A stretch of DNA of 64,000 nucleotides. Origin: Candidatus Latescibacterota bacterium. GTDB lineage: Bacteria; Latescibacterota; UBA2968; UBA8231. Below, piece after piece: positions 17,075 to 25,174 of this stretch. The stretch lies in assembly GCA_022819745.1 (NCBI GenBank), contig JAJEGS010000040.1:8041-72040 (forward strand), given 5' to 3'. The notes under the pieces are model-generated. The model made no database searches. It worked only from the letters and a program-made list of their open reading frames with translations, and was not told where the DNA came from. Each line of letters starts with the position of its first letter. The first letter of the stretch is position 1. The translations under genes were made by a program, and so were the position numbers.

Positions 17075-19369
17075 TCAATCCCTGTCGTCAATCTCGCGGA
17101 TCAAAGCAGCTAAGCGCCCTAGGCATACGGTGAGAAAAATCTCTTGGGCAACGGGTGACTCTTGTCGCACCGGGCTATTGATGAAGCGGCCGATAGCGAT
17201 GAGAATCACGTAAACCGAGAGTACGTCATAGGCTTGGTCCCTAGTGGCAGAGAGTCCGTCGCGCACGGTGCGCACCACCTGCCGCATGGCCTCGACTAGC
17301 GCCTCGGCCTTTTCCTCTTCATAAGCGACGACCACCTCCCGGCACAGGGCCTTTAATTGCGCGCGGTCTTCGGTGTCGATACAGTGGGCCGCGCCCAAGG
17401 TGTCCGTTGCCCGGCGCAGCAGGCGGGTGATGGCGGCGACGCGGTCGGTATCTTCGCGCGAGAGCAAGCGGTAGAACTGGTCGCCAGCGCCGAGTGCGCG
17501 GCAGACTCCGTTGAGTAGCTGTAATCGCACGGCCGGGGAGGGGAAGTCGGTCAGACGGCTTAGCGCGGGTCGGACGATGCGGCGGTCTTGGCGCTCGCTG
17601 AGGACGTCGACCAGTGTCGGGAAGGTCAGGGGGTCGAAATCGCTGCCAAATTGCCAGAATAGTAGCTCGTGGACTTCGTCCCCCCGGATGCTGGCTAGGC
17701 CGCGAATGGCGCTGATGCGCACCCGGGGATCGGCGTCGTCCAGCGCCTCGACTAGCGGATCGATGCTCGTGGAGGATCCGAGGCGGCCTAGGGCCTCGGC
17801 CGCCTCGCTGCGGATGTCCGAGGCTCCGTCGAGCAACTCGCGCACCAAGGGTTCGGTGGCGCTTTCCGACCGGCTCTCGCCCAAGGCGCGGGCGGCGGCG
17901 CGGCGCACCCGGGGGCTGGCGTCGGCTAGCGCTTGGACTAATTGCTCGATGGCGAGAGGGTTGCCCGACCGGCCCAGGGCCTCGGCGGCTCGCGCCCTAG
18001 TTCCCTCGGCTGTGGCTAGGCTGAAGATGGTGGCGTTGTAGGCGTAGCTGAGGACATTGCCGCGCAGCATCCGCGAGAGCAGGCTGCGCGAAGTCGCGCT
18101 CCGCGCGTCCTTGACAGTGCGGAGGATGAACAAGGGCGCTAGCCGGACCAAGGCGCTGAGGGCAAAGATGACTTGCAAATCGCCCATGGGCACGCCGAAT
18201 ACGGCAAAGCGCAAGCCTTCTAGTTGGGCTACGAGCAGTCCGCCCAACAGGGGGCCGAGGGCACCCATTAAGTTGACCGTCACCGACCAAGTCGCTAGGT
18301 ACATCGTGCGTTTTTCTCCTTGGGGCAGCAGACCGTAGAGCAGGGGATTGATGCCCACTCCGATTCCGGAGAATAGAATTCCGCTGAGGACCAAGGCCAC
18401 AGGTACTAAGTGGTAAGCCCCTGGCTGATTAAAGGTCCAAATAAGAGGCAAGAACGCGGCCGGTGTCATCAGAATTTGCAGGACGGGTCTGGCACCGAAG
18501 CGGTCAATGAGGCCAGCCCAGAGCCGGTAGCCAGCAATGCTGGTCAGCATGAACAGGGCGTTAAAAATCGAGACCTCGGTATAGGAAATCTGTAGGCGGT
18601 CGAGCATGAAGACGCTGTAGAGCGGCCCAGCTAGCCCGATGCCAAAGGTCCACAGGCCAAAAAAGAGCGCGGCGCGGCGGAAGTTGGCGTCGTGGAAGGG
18701 CTGTACAAGGTCGCGCAAGCGCGTGCTTTGTTCGTCGCTGGCGGTCGTTTGTTGGGGAAAGGGGGCGCGGAAGAGGTTTAAGTAGCCCAAGAATCCAAAG
18801 AGCGTCCCGGCAGCAAAGACCCAGACAAAGCCGCCTCCGTCGGGGAAAAGGTCGAGGAATTGGCCGATCGCAAAACCGGCGATCATGGCCACTATGGTGC
18901 TGACGATGGTCTGGCGGCTGGCAAAGCGCGCGCGGATATTCTCCGGCACAGCGTTGGCGATCCAAGTGCTGTAAAAGGGCGAAATCGCATAGCCGCTGAA
19001 CATGCTGAGGCAGACCATGGCCACCAAGGCCGGAAGACGATACTGCTCTGGGACGAAGAGGGGGATGATCAGTGGCAGCCCGCGGAAGACGATTTCCACG
19101 TAACCACCGAAGACGACAAAGCGCTTCTTGTCGCGGACACGGGCGCTCAATAGAGGGGCGAGCAACTGCGTCAGGGCCAAGAAATACGCGGCGGAAGTGA
19201 AGAGGGCGATAAAGGCACCGTCGGCCCCTAAGTACAGCGCGAAGCCAGTAAAGGCCGCCGTTCCCAACCCGCAGGCTTGTCCCCAAGCGCCCCACAAGCC
19301 GCTGGCGACGACGAAGGACCGGAGGGCGCGATGCACTTGGCCGCGCGAGAGAGAAGGTGCATTTTCCAT
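17075..19369 (-). CDS. MFS transporter fused to HEAT repeats
   Basis: A 764-residue protein. Residues 1 to about 430 form a major facilitator with about 12 hydrophobic segments (GTAAFTGFALYLGADGAFIA, YAISPFYSTWIANAVPENIR, then ILFSGIGVGINPLLYGLLPQ). After a short linker, residues about 450-600 are HEAT/PBS-lyase repeats (RARAAEALGRSGNPLAIEQL, RRAAARALGESRSESATEPL, RSEAAEALGRLGSSTSIDPL) and the rest is helical. The HEAT part is cytoplasmic by position and may regulate or dock the carrier. The start is taken at ATG 19369 because the hydrophobic domain follows; no strong Shine-Dalgarno is seen. The 86 bp to the next gene hold divergent promoters. Confidence 0.85.
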   Translation of the reverse strand: MENAPSLSRGQVHRALRSFVVASGLWGAWGQACGLGTAAFTGFALYLGADGAFIALFTSAAYFLALTQLLAPLLSARVRDKKRFVVFGGYVEIVFRGLPLIIPLFVPEQYRLPALVAMVCLSMFSGYAISPFYSTWIANAVPENIRARFASRQTIVSTIVAMIAGFAIGQFLDLFPDGGGFVWVFAAGTLFGFLGYLNLFRAPFPQQTTASDEQSTRLRDLVQPFHDANFRRAALFFGLWTFGIGLAGPLYSVFMLDRLQISYTEVSIFNALFMLTSIAGYRLWAGLIDRFGARPVLQILMTPAAFLPLIWTFNQPGAYHLVPVALVLSGILFSGIGVGINPLLYGLLPQGEKRTMYLATWSVTVNLMGALGPLLGGLLVAQLEGLRFAVFGVPMGDLQVIFALSALVRLAPLFILRTVKDARSATSRSLLSRMLRGNVLSYAYNATIFSLATAEGTRARAAEALGRSGNPLAIEQLVQALADASPRVRRAAARALGESRSESATEPLVRELLDGASDIRSEAAEALGRLGSSTSIDPLVEALDDADPRVRISAIRGLASIRGDEVHELLFWQFGSDFDPLTFPTLVDVLSERQDRRIVRPALSRLTDFPSPAVRLQLLNGVCRALGAGDQFYRLLSREDTDRVAAITRLLRRATDTLGAAHCIDTEDRAQLKALCREVVVAYEEEKAEALVEAMRQVVRTVRDGLSATRDQAYDVLSVYVILIAIGRFINSPVRQESPVAQEIFLTVCLGRLAALIREIDDRD

Positions 19370-19455
19370 AGAGAAAAATATCGTTGCGATGTCAGTAAAG
19401 GGCAACGAACTTTGCCCAGAGGATTTTATTGAAACCACAACCAAGGAGTCGGATT

Positions 19456-20262
19456 ATGGCACTCAAGATGGGATACGCGACCCTGCGCTGGCGGCAGCCG
19501 GATTTGGCAAAGGCCCTGCCCGAGCTCAAAAAGGCCGGCTGGGACGGTTGGGAGGGGCGGTTACCGCTCGACTGGCTGGGGCCGCCGAAGCGGCTGAAGC
19601 AAGTGTGCGAGGACGCGGACATGCCGCTGTGCGTATTTACGGCTAGTGGCTCACCTGAAGACCGCGACTGGGAGCACACCGAGCGCAACAAGCGGCGAAT
19701 GGATTTCGCCGCGGAGATGGGCGTGGATTGCTTCATGTTTATGAGCGGTCGCAAGCCGGAAGGACGACCGACGGAACGCGCTGATATCGAGCGGGCGGCC
19801 GAGGGGGCCGAGCAGTGGGCCGAGTACGCGGCCCAGTACGGGCTGGAGCTAAGCTACCACATCCACACCAACTTGCTGGTGGATTCGGCCGAGGACTGGC
19901 GGCTGTACATGAGTTTGCTGGACAAGACCCGGCTGTGCATTGATGTCTCGCACGCCGAGTTGTGGGACTACGATCCAGTGCAGTCGCTGACGGATTTTTG
20001 GCACCAGCTCAACTACGTCCATCTACAGGACTATGCGTCTTGTACTGTGCGCGAGCCGGGGCGCTACAATCCCGAGTGGGTTTCAGTCGGCGAGGGCGAG
20101 TGCCTCGACTTTGCCGGGGTGCTCAACACGCTCGCCGAGCGGGGTTTTGACCGCTGGGTGACCAGTTGTCCGGGCGAGCCAGCCTACGAGGGCGAGGACC
20201 CAGTCAGCGAGGCGCAGCGGAGTGCGGGGATGCGCCAGTATTTGCGCGGGTTGGGGTACTAG
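19456..20262 (+). CDS. Sugar phosphate isomerase/epimerase family protein
   Basis: A 268-residue xylose-isomerase-like TIM barrel (AP endonuclease 2 family). It has MALKMGYATLRWRQPDLAKA, KKAGWDGWEGRLPLDWL, metal-ligand candidates in LSYHIHTNLL, LCIDVSHAELWDYD and YVHLQDYA, and a late GEGECLDFAGVLNTLAERGF. ATG 19456 has AAGGAG at 19443-19448. Such enzymes act on sugars or inositols; the substrate is unknown. It diverges from the MFS-HEAT gene, a possible transporter partner, and its stop overlaps the opposite-strand GT-C/TPR stop by four bases. Confidence 0.88.
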   Translation: MALKMGYATLRWRQPDLAKALPELKKAGWDGWEGRLPLDWLGPPKRLKQVCEDADMPLCVFTASGSPEDRDWEHTERNKRRMDFAAEMGVDCFMFMSGRKPEGRPTERADIERAAEGAEQWAEYAAQYGLELSYHIHTNLLVDSAEDWRLYMSLLDKTRLCIDVSHAELWDYDPVQSLTDFWHQLNYVHLQDYASCTVREPGRYNPEWVSVGEGECLDFAGVLNTLAERGFDRWVTSCPGEPAYEGEDPVSEAQRSAGMRQYLRGLGY

Positions 20263-22508
20263 GGCGCTTTGAACATGTGCCGCATTTGCTCGGCTAGCTC
20301 TTTGGTTTTTTCCATCGTCTGTTGTTGCATGTGGTGTTGCCGCTTTAGGCGCTGGTAGTGCGCGTACTCGGCATCGGCGCGTTCGCGCTGACCCATTTTG
20401 AGCAGGAGATGGGATAGGGACCGACGGGCTTGTAGATCGCGGGGGTGGTGTTGCAAGATGCGCTCAAAGCGCTGGAGGGCTTGGCGATACTGACCCTGGT
20501 TGGCCTCTAAGGTCCCCATGCTGCGCAAGGCGTGCACATTGTCGGGGTCGAGTGCCAGCGCCGCGAGTAAATGACCTTTGGCTGTTTTCTCATCCCCCCG
20601 CTTTAACAGCAGATCGGCTAAATGGCACAACCCGGCGAGATGATCGGGTTGCTGGGCTAGTAGCTGCTGATAGGCTTGTTCGGCGCGCTCGGGCTGGTCC
20701 TGGTTTTCGTATAGCTGGCCTAGCAGATAGTGAGCCGACGGGGAGCCTAGTTCGAGCGCTTGGAGATAGGCAGCTTCGGCTTGCTCTAGCCGGCCGGCTG
20801 CGGCTTCGGTCCGCCCGAGACGGAGGTACAGGTGGGCTTGATCGGGTTGCCGCGCTAGGAGCTTTTGGTACTCGACCGCCGATTCTTGGAACTGGCCCCG
20901 CAGTCGGAGGAAATCGGCGAACTGGAGGCGGACATCGTCTTGGTCGGGATAGTGGTCGAGGAATTGCCGCCATGTGTGGGCGGCATCGTCGTAGCGCTGG
21001 GTCGCTCCGTACATATGGGCGAGGCCCAGCAGGGCACGGCGGTGGGACGGGGCTAGTTCAACGGCGCGGCGGTAGTGCTGCAAGGCGTTGGTCTTCATGC
21101 CTTTGTTCTCATAGATAGCCGCCAGCGAGTAGTGGTGGAAGGCGGCCACGTGCGGACTGGTCGTCGCGCTTCCGGCGTTGGAGACCAATAGCAGTACGGC
21201 GAGGGCACCTGACGACAGGTACAAAGGTCTATGGCGCAAACCAGCCAAGGTGCAAGCACCGTAGGCGGCCAGCAGCAAGAGACAGGGCACGGCTGGTAAG
21301 CGATAGCGGCCCGTGACGAAAAACAACACCACTGACAGCATATAAACCCCTGCAAAGAGCAAGACGAGATAGGTCGCCGGAGTGCGGCGTTCTGGTTTCA
21401 GCAGGACATAGGCCACCCCGAGCAGGGCGAGGGCCGAGACCAAGCCAAAGGGAAACGCGAGGCCGTATTTCCACAGCAAAAGGCGCAGCAGCGGCGAGTA
21501 CTCAGCGGCAAAGTACGGATCGGTATTGCGAGGGATCTCGGCCCCGTGCCAAAACAGATAGCTCTTGTGCAAGAGCAGGGCCAAATAGTCGCCCGGCTCG
21601 GTGCGTATATATTCCCAAGCTTTGCCCAAAAGGTAATTTGAGCCAACTCCCGGCTGAGTGATGCCGGCCTCGCGTTGCGGCAAGTCAATTACGTCGCTCC
21701 ATCCCGCTCCGGGCCGCGCCGCTACGGTGCGGTCGTAGTCCGGGTTGTTGCCGAGGTAGAAGTTGACCCCCGCGTTGAAGGAGATGAGTACCCACTCGCC
21801 GCCGACGATGCGGTTGCGCAGCGTCACTGGGCCTACCAGCATCAGCAGGCCGACGGCAAAAATCGCCACGTGGAGGGCGCGGCGACGGGTTGCCGCAGCG
21901 GGCCACCAGCGGTACATCCACCAAGCCGCTACCGGCGCAAAGAGCAACACGTTCGGCACGGCCAAGGTACCCAGTCCTAGGACGAGACCGGCAATAAGCG
22001 CGGGAAGTGTGCCGCCTTGACGCTGGCCCCACAACAAGACCAACAGCAGGACCGCGTCGAAAAGCACGGCCCAAGTCGTGGGCAAAAGTTCGCCCTCAAA
22101 ATAGAGGAAGGGGCCGTACAGCGCCGCGCCTAGGGCCGCTATCCAACCCACCGTCGGCGAGAAGACCTCGCGCCCCAGCTTGAAGACGAGCAGGCAAGTG
22201 AGCGTGCCGGCTAGGGCTTGGAGCAGACGCGGGAGGTAGTAGTTTTCACCAAAAAAAGAAAAGAGAACGGCTAGGAAATACGGGTAAAAAGGAGCCTGCC
22301 AGAACGGCATCGGACGCCCAGCCCAAGTGCCGGTTGCCAGTTCGCGGGCGTATTCGGTGTAGCTTCTGGCATCGACAATGGGCGTGTCGAAAAAAGGACT
22401 GTCGGCGGCTTGGAATAGGTAGCCTAAGCGCAGGCCTAGGGCCAAGACAGCTAAGGCGACCAGCTTGAGCCAGTGCAGCGCAAGCGCCTTACTTGCCCAG
22501 GCCAGCAT
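20259..22508 (-). CDS. GT-C glycosyltransferase-like membrane protein with C-terminal TPRs
   Basis: A 749-residue protein. Residues 1 to about 430 are polytopic with a PMT/ArnT-like first periplasmic loop (DTPIVDARSYTEYARELATG, then FWQAPFYPYFLAVLFSFFGE) and a membrane helix containing an acidic pair (YFEGELLPTTWAVLFDAV). Residues about 455-735 carry about eight TPRs (FHHYSLAAIYENKGMKTNAL, HYLLGQLYENQDQPERAEQA). Enzymes of this layout transfer sugars from polyprenyl phosphate to exported proteins or lipids. ATG 22508 lies 20 bp inside the end of the upstream barrel gene, so the two are co-translated; its targets may be the surface proteins of this operon (inference). Confidence 0.82.
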   Translation of the reverse strand: MLAWASKALALHWLKLVALAVLALGLRLGYLFQAADSPFFDTPIVDARSYTEYARELATGTWAGRPMPFWQAPFYPYFLAVLFSFFGENYYLPRLLQALAGTLTCLLVFKLGREVFSPTVGWIAALGAALYGPFLYFEGELLPTTWAVLFDAVLLLVLLWGQRQGGTLPALIAGLVLGLGTLAVPNVLLFAPVAAWWMYRWWPAAATRRRALHVAIFAVGLLMLVGPVTLRNRIVGGEWVLISFNAGVNFYLGNNPDYDRTVAARPGAGWSDVIDLPQREAGITQPGVGSNYLLGKAWEYIRTEPGDYLALLLHKSYLFWHGAEIPRNTDPYFAAEYSPLLRLLLWKYGLAFPFGLVSALALLGVAYVLLKPERRTPATYLVLLFAGVYMLSVVLFFVTGRYRLPAVPCLLLLAAYGACTLAGLRHRPLYLSSGALAVLLLVSNAGSATTSPHVAAFHHYSLAAIYENKGMKTNALQHYRRAVELAPSHRRALLGLAHMYGATQRYDDAAHTWRQFLDHYPDQDDVRLQFADFLRLRGQFQESAVEYQKLLARQPDQAHLYLRLGRTEAAAGRLEQAEAAYLQALELGSPSAHYLLGQLYENQDQPERAEQAYQQLLAQQPDHLAGLCHLADLLLKRGDEKTAKGHLLAALALDPDNVHALRSMGTLEANQGQYRQALQRFERILQHHPRDLQARRSLSHLLLKMGQRERADAEYAHYQRLKRQHHMQQQTMEKTKELAEQMRHMFKAP

Positions 22509-25149
22509 ATAGAGTGATAAAGCCCTGGGTCAGGATTTCCGATTCGCGTTCGATGCTTTTGAAATCGCGCCAATCAGCTTTGAGACCCACTTGGGCAGAT
22601 ACCTCGTAGCCCAAGTAGGAGCTCACATTGGATAGCTGCAAGGCTCCGGCGATCCCGGTGAAATCGTTGTTGTCGCGCTTCATATCGTTGGCGAAAGAGT
22701 ACTCAATTCCGGTTTGAATACGGGTGTTGCTGAGAATGGGAAACCCCAAGAGGAATCCCACTATCTCGGTCAGCACTGTCTCCTCGTCGGCGGTGAACAG
22801 CCCCACGGTCTGGCGACGGTATTCGCTTTTCCAGCGCGGCTCGAGTTGGACGGTGCCCAGATCGTAGCGGTAGCTGAGTTTGTTGATGACGCCAAAAAAG
22901 GAGTCCGTCTCGCGCAGGGCCGCGTCGTCGCGCTGGTGAAAAAGCTCCAAGTTGAGATAGTTATACGCCTCCAAGCCCCCTCGGTTGTAGTTGTGTCCGA
23001 TCCAAGTGGTGTTGATCCAAGTGTCTTGGGCTAAAAGTGGATCTACTACCTTTTGTAGCTGACCGTCGCGCTGCGTGTTTTCGGGGAACCACTGGAGCAG
23101 GTCGTCCGGGATATTGTCTTGGGCCAGCTTGAGCATCTGCATGAAGCGGAAGCGCCCTTGCTGGGGATTGTCCCGGTCTAGGCTGAACAGAGCGTAGGAA
23201 GTGTGATTGCGCTTGTCGGCTGAGATCAGTTCCTCGCGCAGGTGCCCGACGGTCAAGCGGACGTCCGGAGTCAGCCGGTATCCCATGTAGACGTTGAAGC
23301 CTCGGTGGTCTTTCTGATAGGGGTAGTCTGGGGATTCGTCGTTTTCAAAGCGGTCAACCCACAGGTTGTTGTTCATGTCGATCCCGTAGAGGAAGTCGGG
23401 TCGGTCCACGCGGTGTCTGAGAAAGGCTTCGTCGTAGTCGGGAATGCCATTGGAGATGGTTAGGTTGTCGTTTTGGTTGAAGTCCGAGATGAAGTCGTAG
23501 TTCTCGTCCCAGCCGGGGAAGACCCGGCGATCGCCGGCTTGCGAGTCGGCGCGCACTAGGTCGGGTGCGCGGTCTTGGTCGTCGTTGTCCTCTACCAATT
23601 CGACCACGTGGAAGCGCTCGTTTTCGTAGTCGATATTGCCGGCCGAGCCGGTGACAAAGGTGCGGGTGTTGTAGAGCGGGTCCATGCTGTACGCTTCGCC
23701 AAAAAAGAACCAAGGATGAGCCACCTTGGACAGGTTGACCATCCAAGCTGGCTCGACTTGCTCGCCGGCCACGCCCGCCGATGTGGTGTGGCTGGTCCGC
23801 GTCACGCTGGGGTATTTGCGGTAGGCCACGCTCAGATCGTACTCGCCGTAGAAGTTGAAGCCGGCCACATCCCGCAGCTCTATGGTGGCCCCGATAATTT
23901 GAGTAGCCGTGGGCAGGCCGTACTCGAATTTGAGGATGCGCAGATTGGTGTTGTCCTGCACATTGCCCTCGGCTTGCGCCACTAGCAGCAGCACGGGTTC
24001 GTCGCTGCGGTTGGTTTGGTTATTGGACGTCATCCACACCTGATAGTCGTTGCCAATAGTCATTTCGAACTCGACTTTGGCGATTTCTTCTTTGGGCCCC
24101 GAGGCCCGGTTGACGAAGGCGGGCGTGTCAAAGTCGTAGAGCAGGCGGATTTCTTCGGACCCATCGGCCGAGATGAAGCCCTCTTGGACGAATCCCCCTT
24201 GGACGGCGGGTTCAAAGCGGATTTCCCGGCCGCGGTCAACAGTGCCGTCGTTGTAGGTAATGATGATGTCCGAACCCACTGGGAAGAAGGCGGCTCCACC
24301 GCTGCCGTCTTCGGGCGAATCGTCGCGCAGGACTAGTTCGATAAAGGAAACGGTTTGGTTTTGGTCAACTGTCAAGGCCCCGGCAATGGGGTTGCCCTTA
24401 AAGCCGTCGCGCAGGGTATTGGACTGATGGGTGTTGACGAAGTGAACACCCATTTCGGTGAAGTCGCCGATCTGCGCGGTGGCCCGACCGCCCATTAGCG
24501 TGGTGAGGTTGGTGGTGAGGACTTCGGTGTTGTCGGTCGAGGCCCCGCCGGGCGAACTAAGGCGCGAGTAGATGACGGTACCTTGGTACTTGTCGGTCGC
24601 GATGTCGAACTGGACTCCGTCCCAAAAGGGTTTGGAAAAGCTCATGGGGGTGAGCGTGGTGCGCAGGCGATTCGACACCGTCAGGGCGTAGTGATACTGC
24701 CCCTTGCTGTCCGAGGCAATAGCCACGCCCGAAAACCAGTTATTAAAACGAGTGGCCTTGACCAGCGAACTGCCAAATTGCCGCGGCTGAGTCTGCGAAT
24801 TGCTAAAGATGAGCCAGCCACGGGTGATGGCGTTGCCAAATAGGTCGTAGTAATAGTCTCCTTCTAGCCGGATATCGACGTAGCGCTGGTACAGGTTGCG
24901 GGCGTAGTTGCTGTACTCCCACTGGCGCCAGCGGTACTCGTTGTAGAGCTCCTGCGGCACGTACCACTTTTTAATGGTCGGATCCAGTGCGTCGAATAGG
25001 ACGCCCGGGCCATAAGGAGCATAGCTGGTCTCGCCGCTCCCTCGGGGAACGCCCAGCCGCGTGCCATAGTCGGGTTGGCTGTAGGCCGGGTTTAGCACAC
25101 AACTCAAGACCACCAAGACAGACGCAGTATTTAGCCTTCTCGCTTCCAT
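22489..25149 (-). CDS. Probable outer-membrane beta-barrel protein with calcium-loop motifs (paralog 1)
   Basis: An 886-residue protein of no family I recognise. A signal peptide (VLVVLSCVLNPAYS) is followed by a Tyr/Trp-rich N-terminal region (YVPQELYNEYRWRQWEYSNY), beta-rich middle domains, then Asp/Asn loops: DENYDFISDFNQND and an EF-hand/dockerin-like DMNNNLWVDRFE (about 588-599). The last 250 residues alternate like barrel strands (RIQTGIEYSFANDM, YEVSAQVGLKADW) and end FITLYAGLGK, an aromatic-bearing final strand. A truncated paralog lies at 53289-55940. It sits downstream of the secreted-protein and PPIase genes and overlaps the GT-C/TPR gene. An outer-membrane location is inferred. 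Confidence 0.65.
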   Translation of the reverse strand: MEARRLNTASVLVVLSCVLNPAYSQPDYGTRLGVPRGSGETSYAPYGPGVLFDALDPTIKKWYVPQELYNEYRWRQWEYSNYARNLYQRYVDIRLEGDYYYDLFGNAITRGWLIFSNSQTQPRQFGSSLVKATRFNNWFSGVAIASDSKGQYHYALTVSNRLRTTLTPMSFSKPFWDGVQFDIATDKYQGTVIYSRLSSPGGASTDNTEVLTTNLTTLMGGRATAQIGDFTEMGVHFVNTHQSNTLRDGFKGNPIAGALTVDQNQTVSFIELVLRDDSPEDGSGGAAFFPVGSDIIITYNDGTVDRGREIRFEPAVQGGFVQEGFISADGSEEIRLLYDFDTPAFVNRASGPKEEIAKVEFEMTIGNDYQVWMTSNNQTNRSDEPVLLLVAQAEGNVQDNTNLRILKFEYGLPTATQIIGATIELRDVAGFNFYGEYDLSVAYRKYPSVTRTSHTTSAGVAGEQVEPAWMVNLSKVAHPWFFFGEAYSMDPLYNTRTFVTGSAGNIDYENERFHVVELVEDNDDQDRAPDLVRADSQAGDRRVFPGWDENYDFISDFNQNDNLTISNGIPDYDEAFLRHRVDRPDFLYGIDMNNNLWVDRFENDESPDYPYQKDHRGFNVYMGYRLTPDVRLTVGHLREELISADKRNHTSYALFSLDRDNPQQGRFRFMQMLKLAQDNIPDDLLQWFPENTQRDGQLQKVVDPLLAQDTWINTTWIGHNYNRGGLEAYNYLNLELFHQRDDAALRETDSFFGVINKLSYRYDLGTVQLEPRWKSEYRRQTVGLFTADEETVLTEIVGFLLGFPILSNTRIQTGIEYSFANDMKRDNNDFTGIAGALQLSNVSSYLGYEVSAQVGLKADWRDFKSIERESEILTQGFITLYAGLGK

Positions 25150-25174
25150 AAATTTTCCCTTTGGCTGGTGTACA

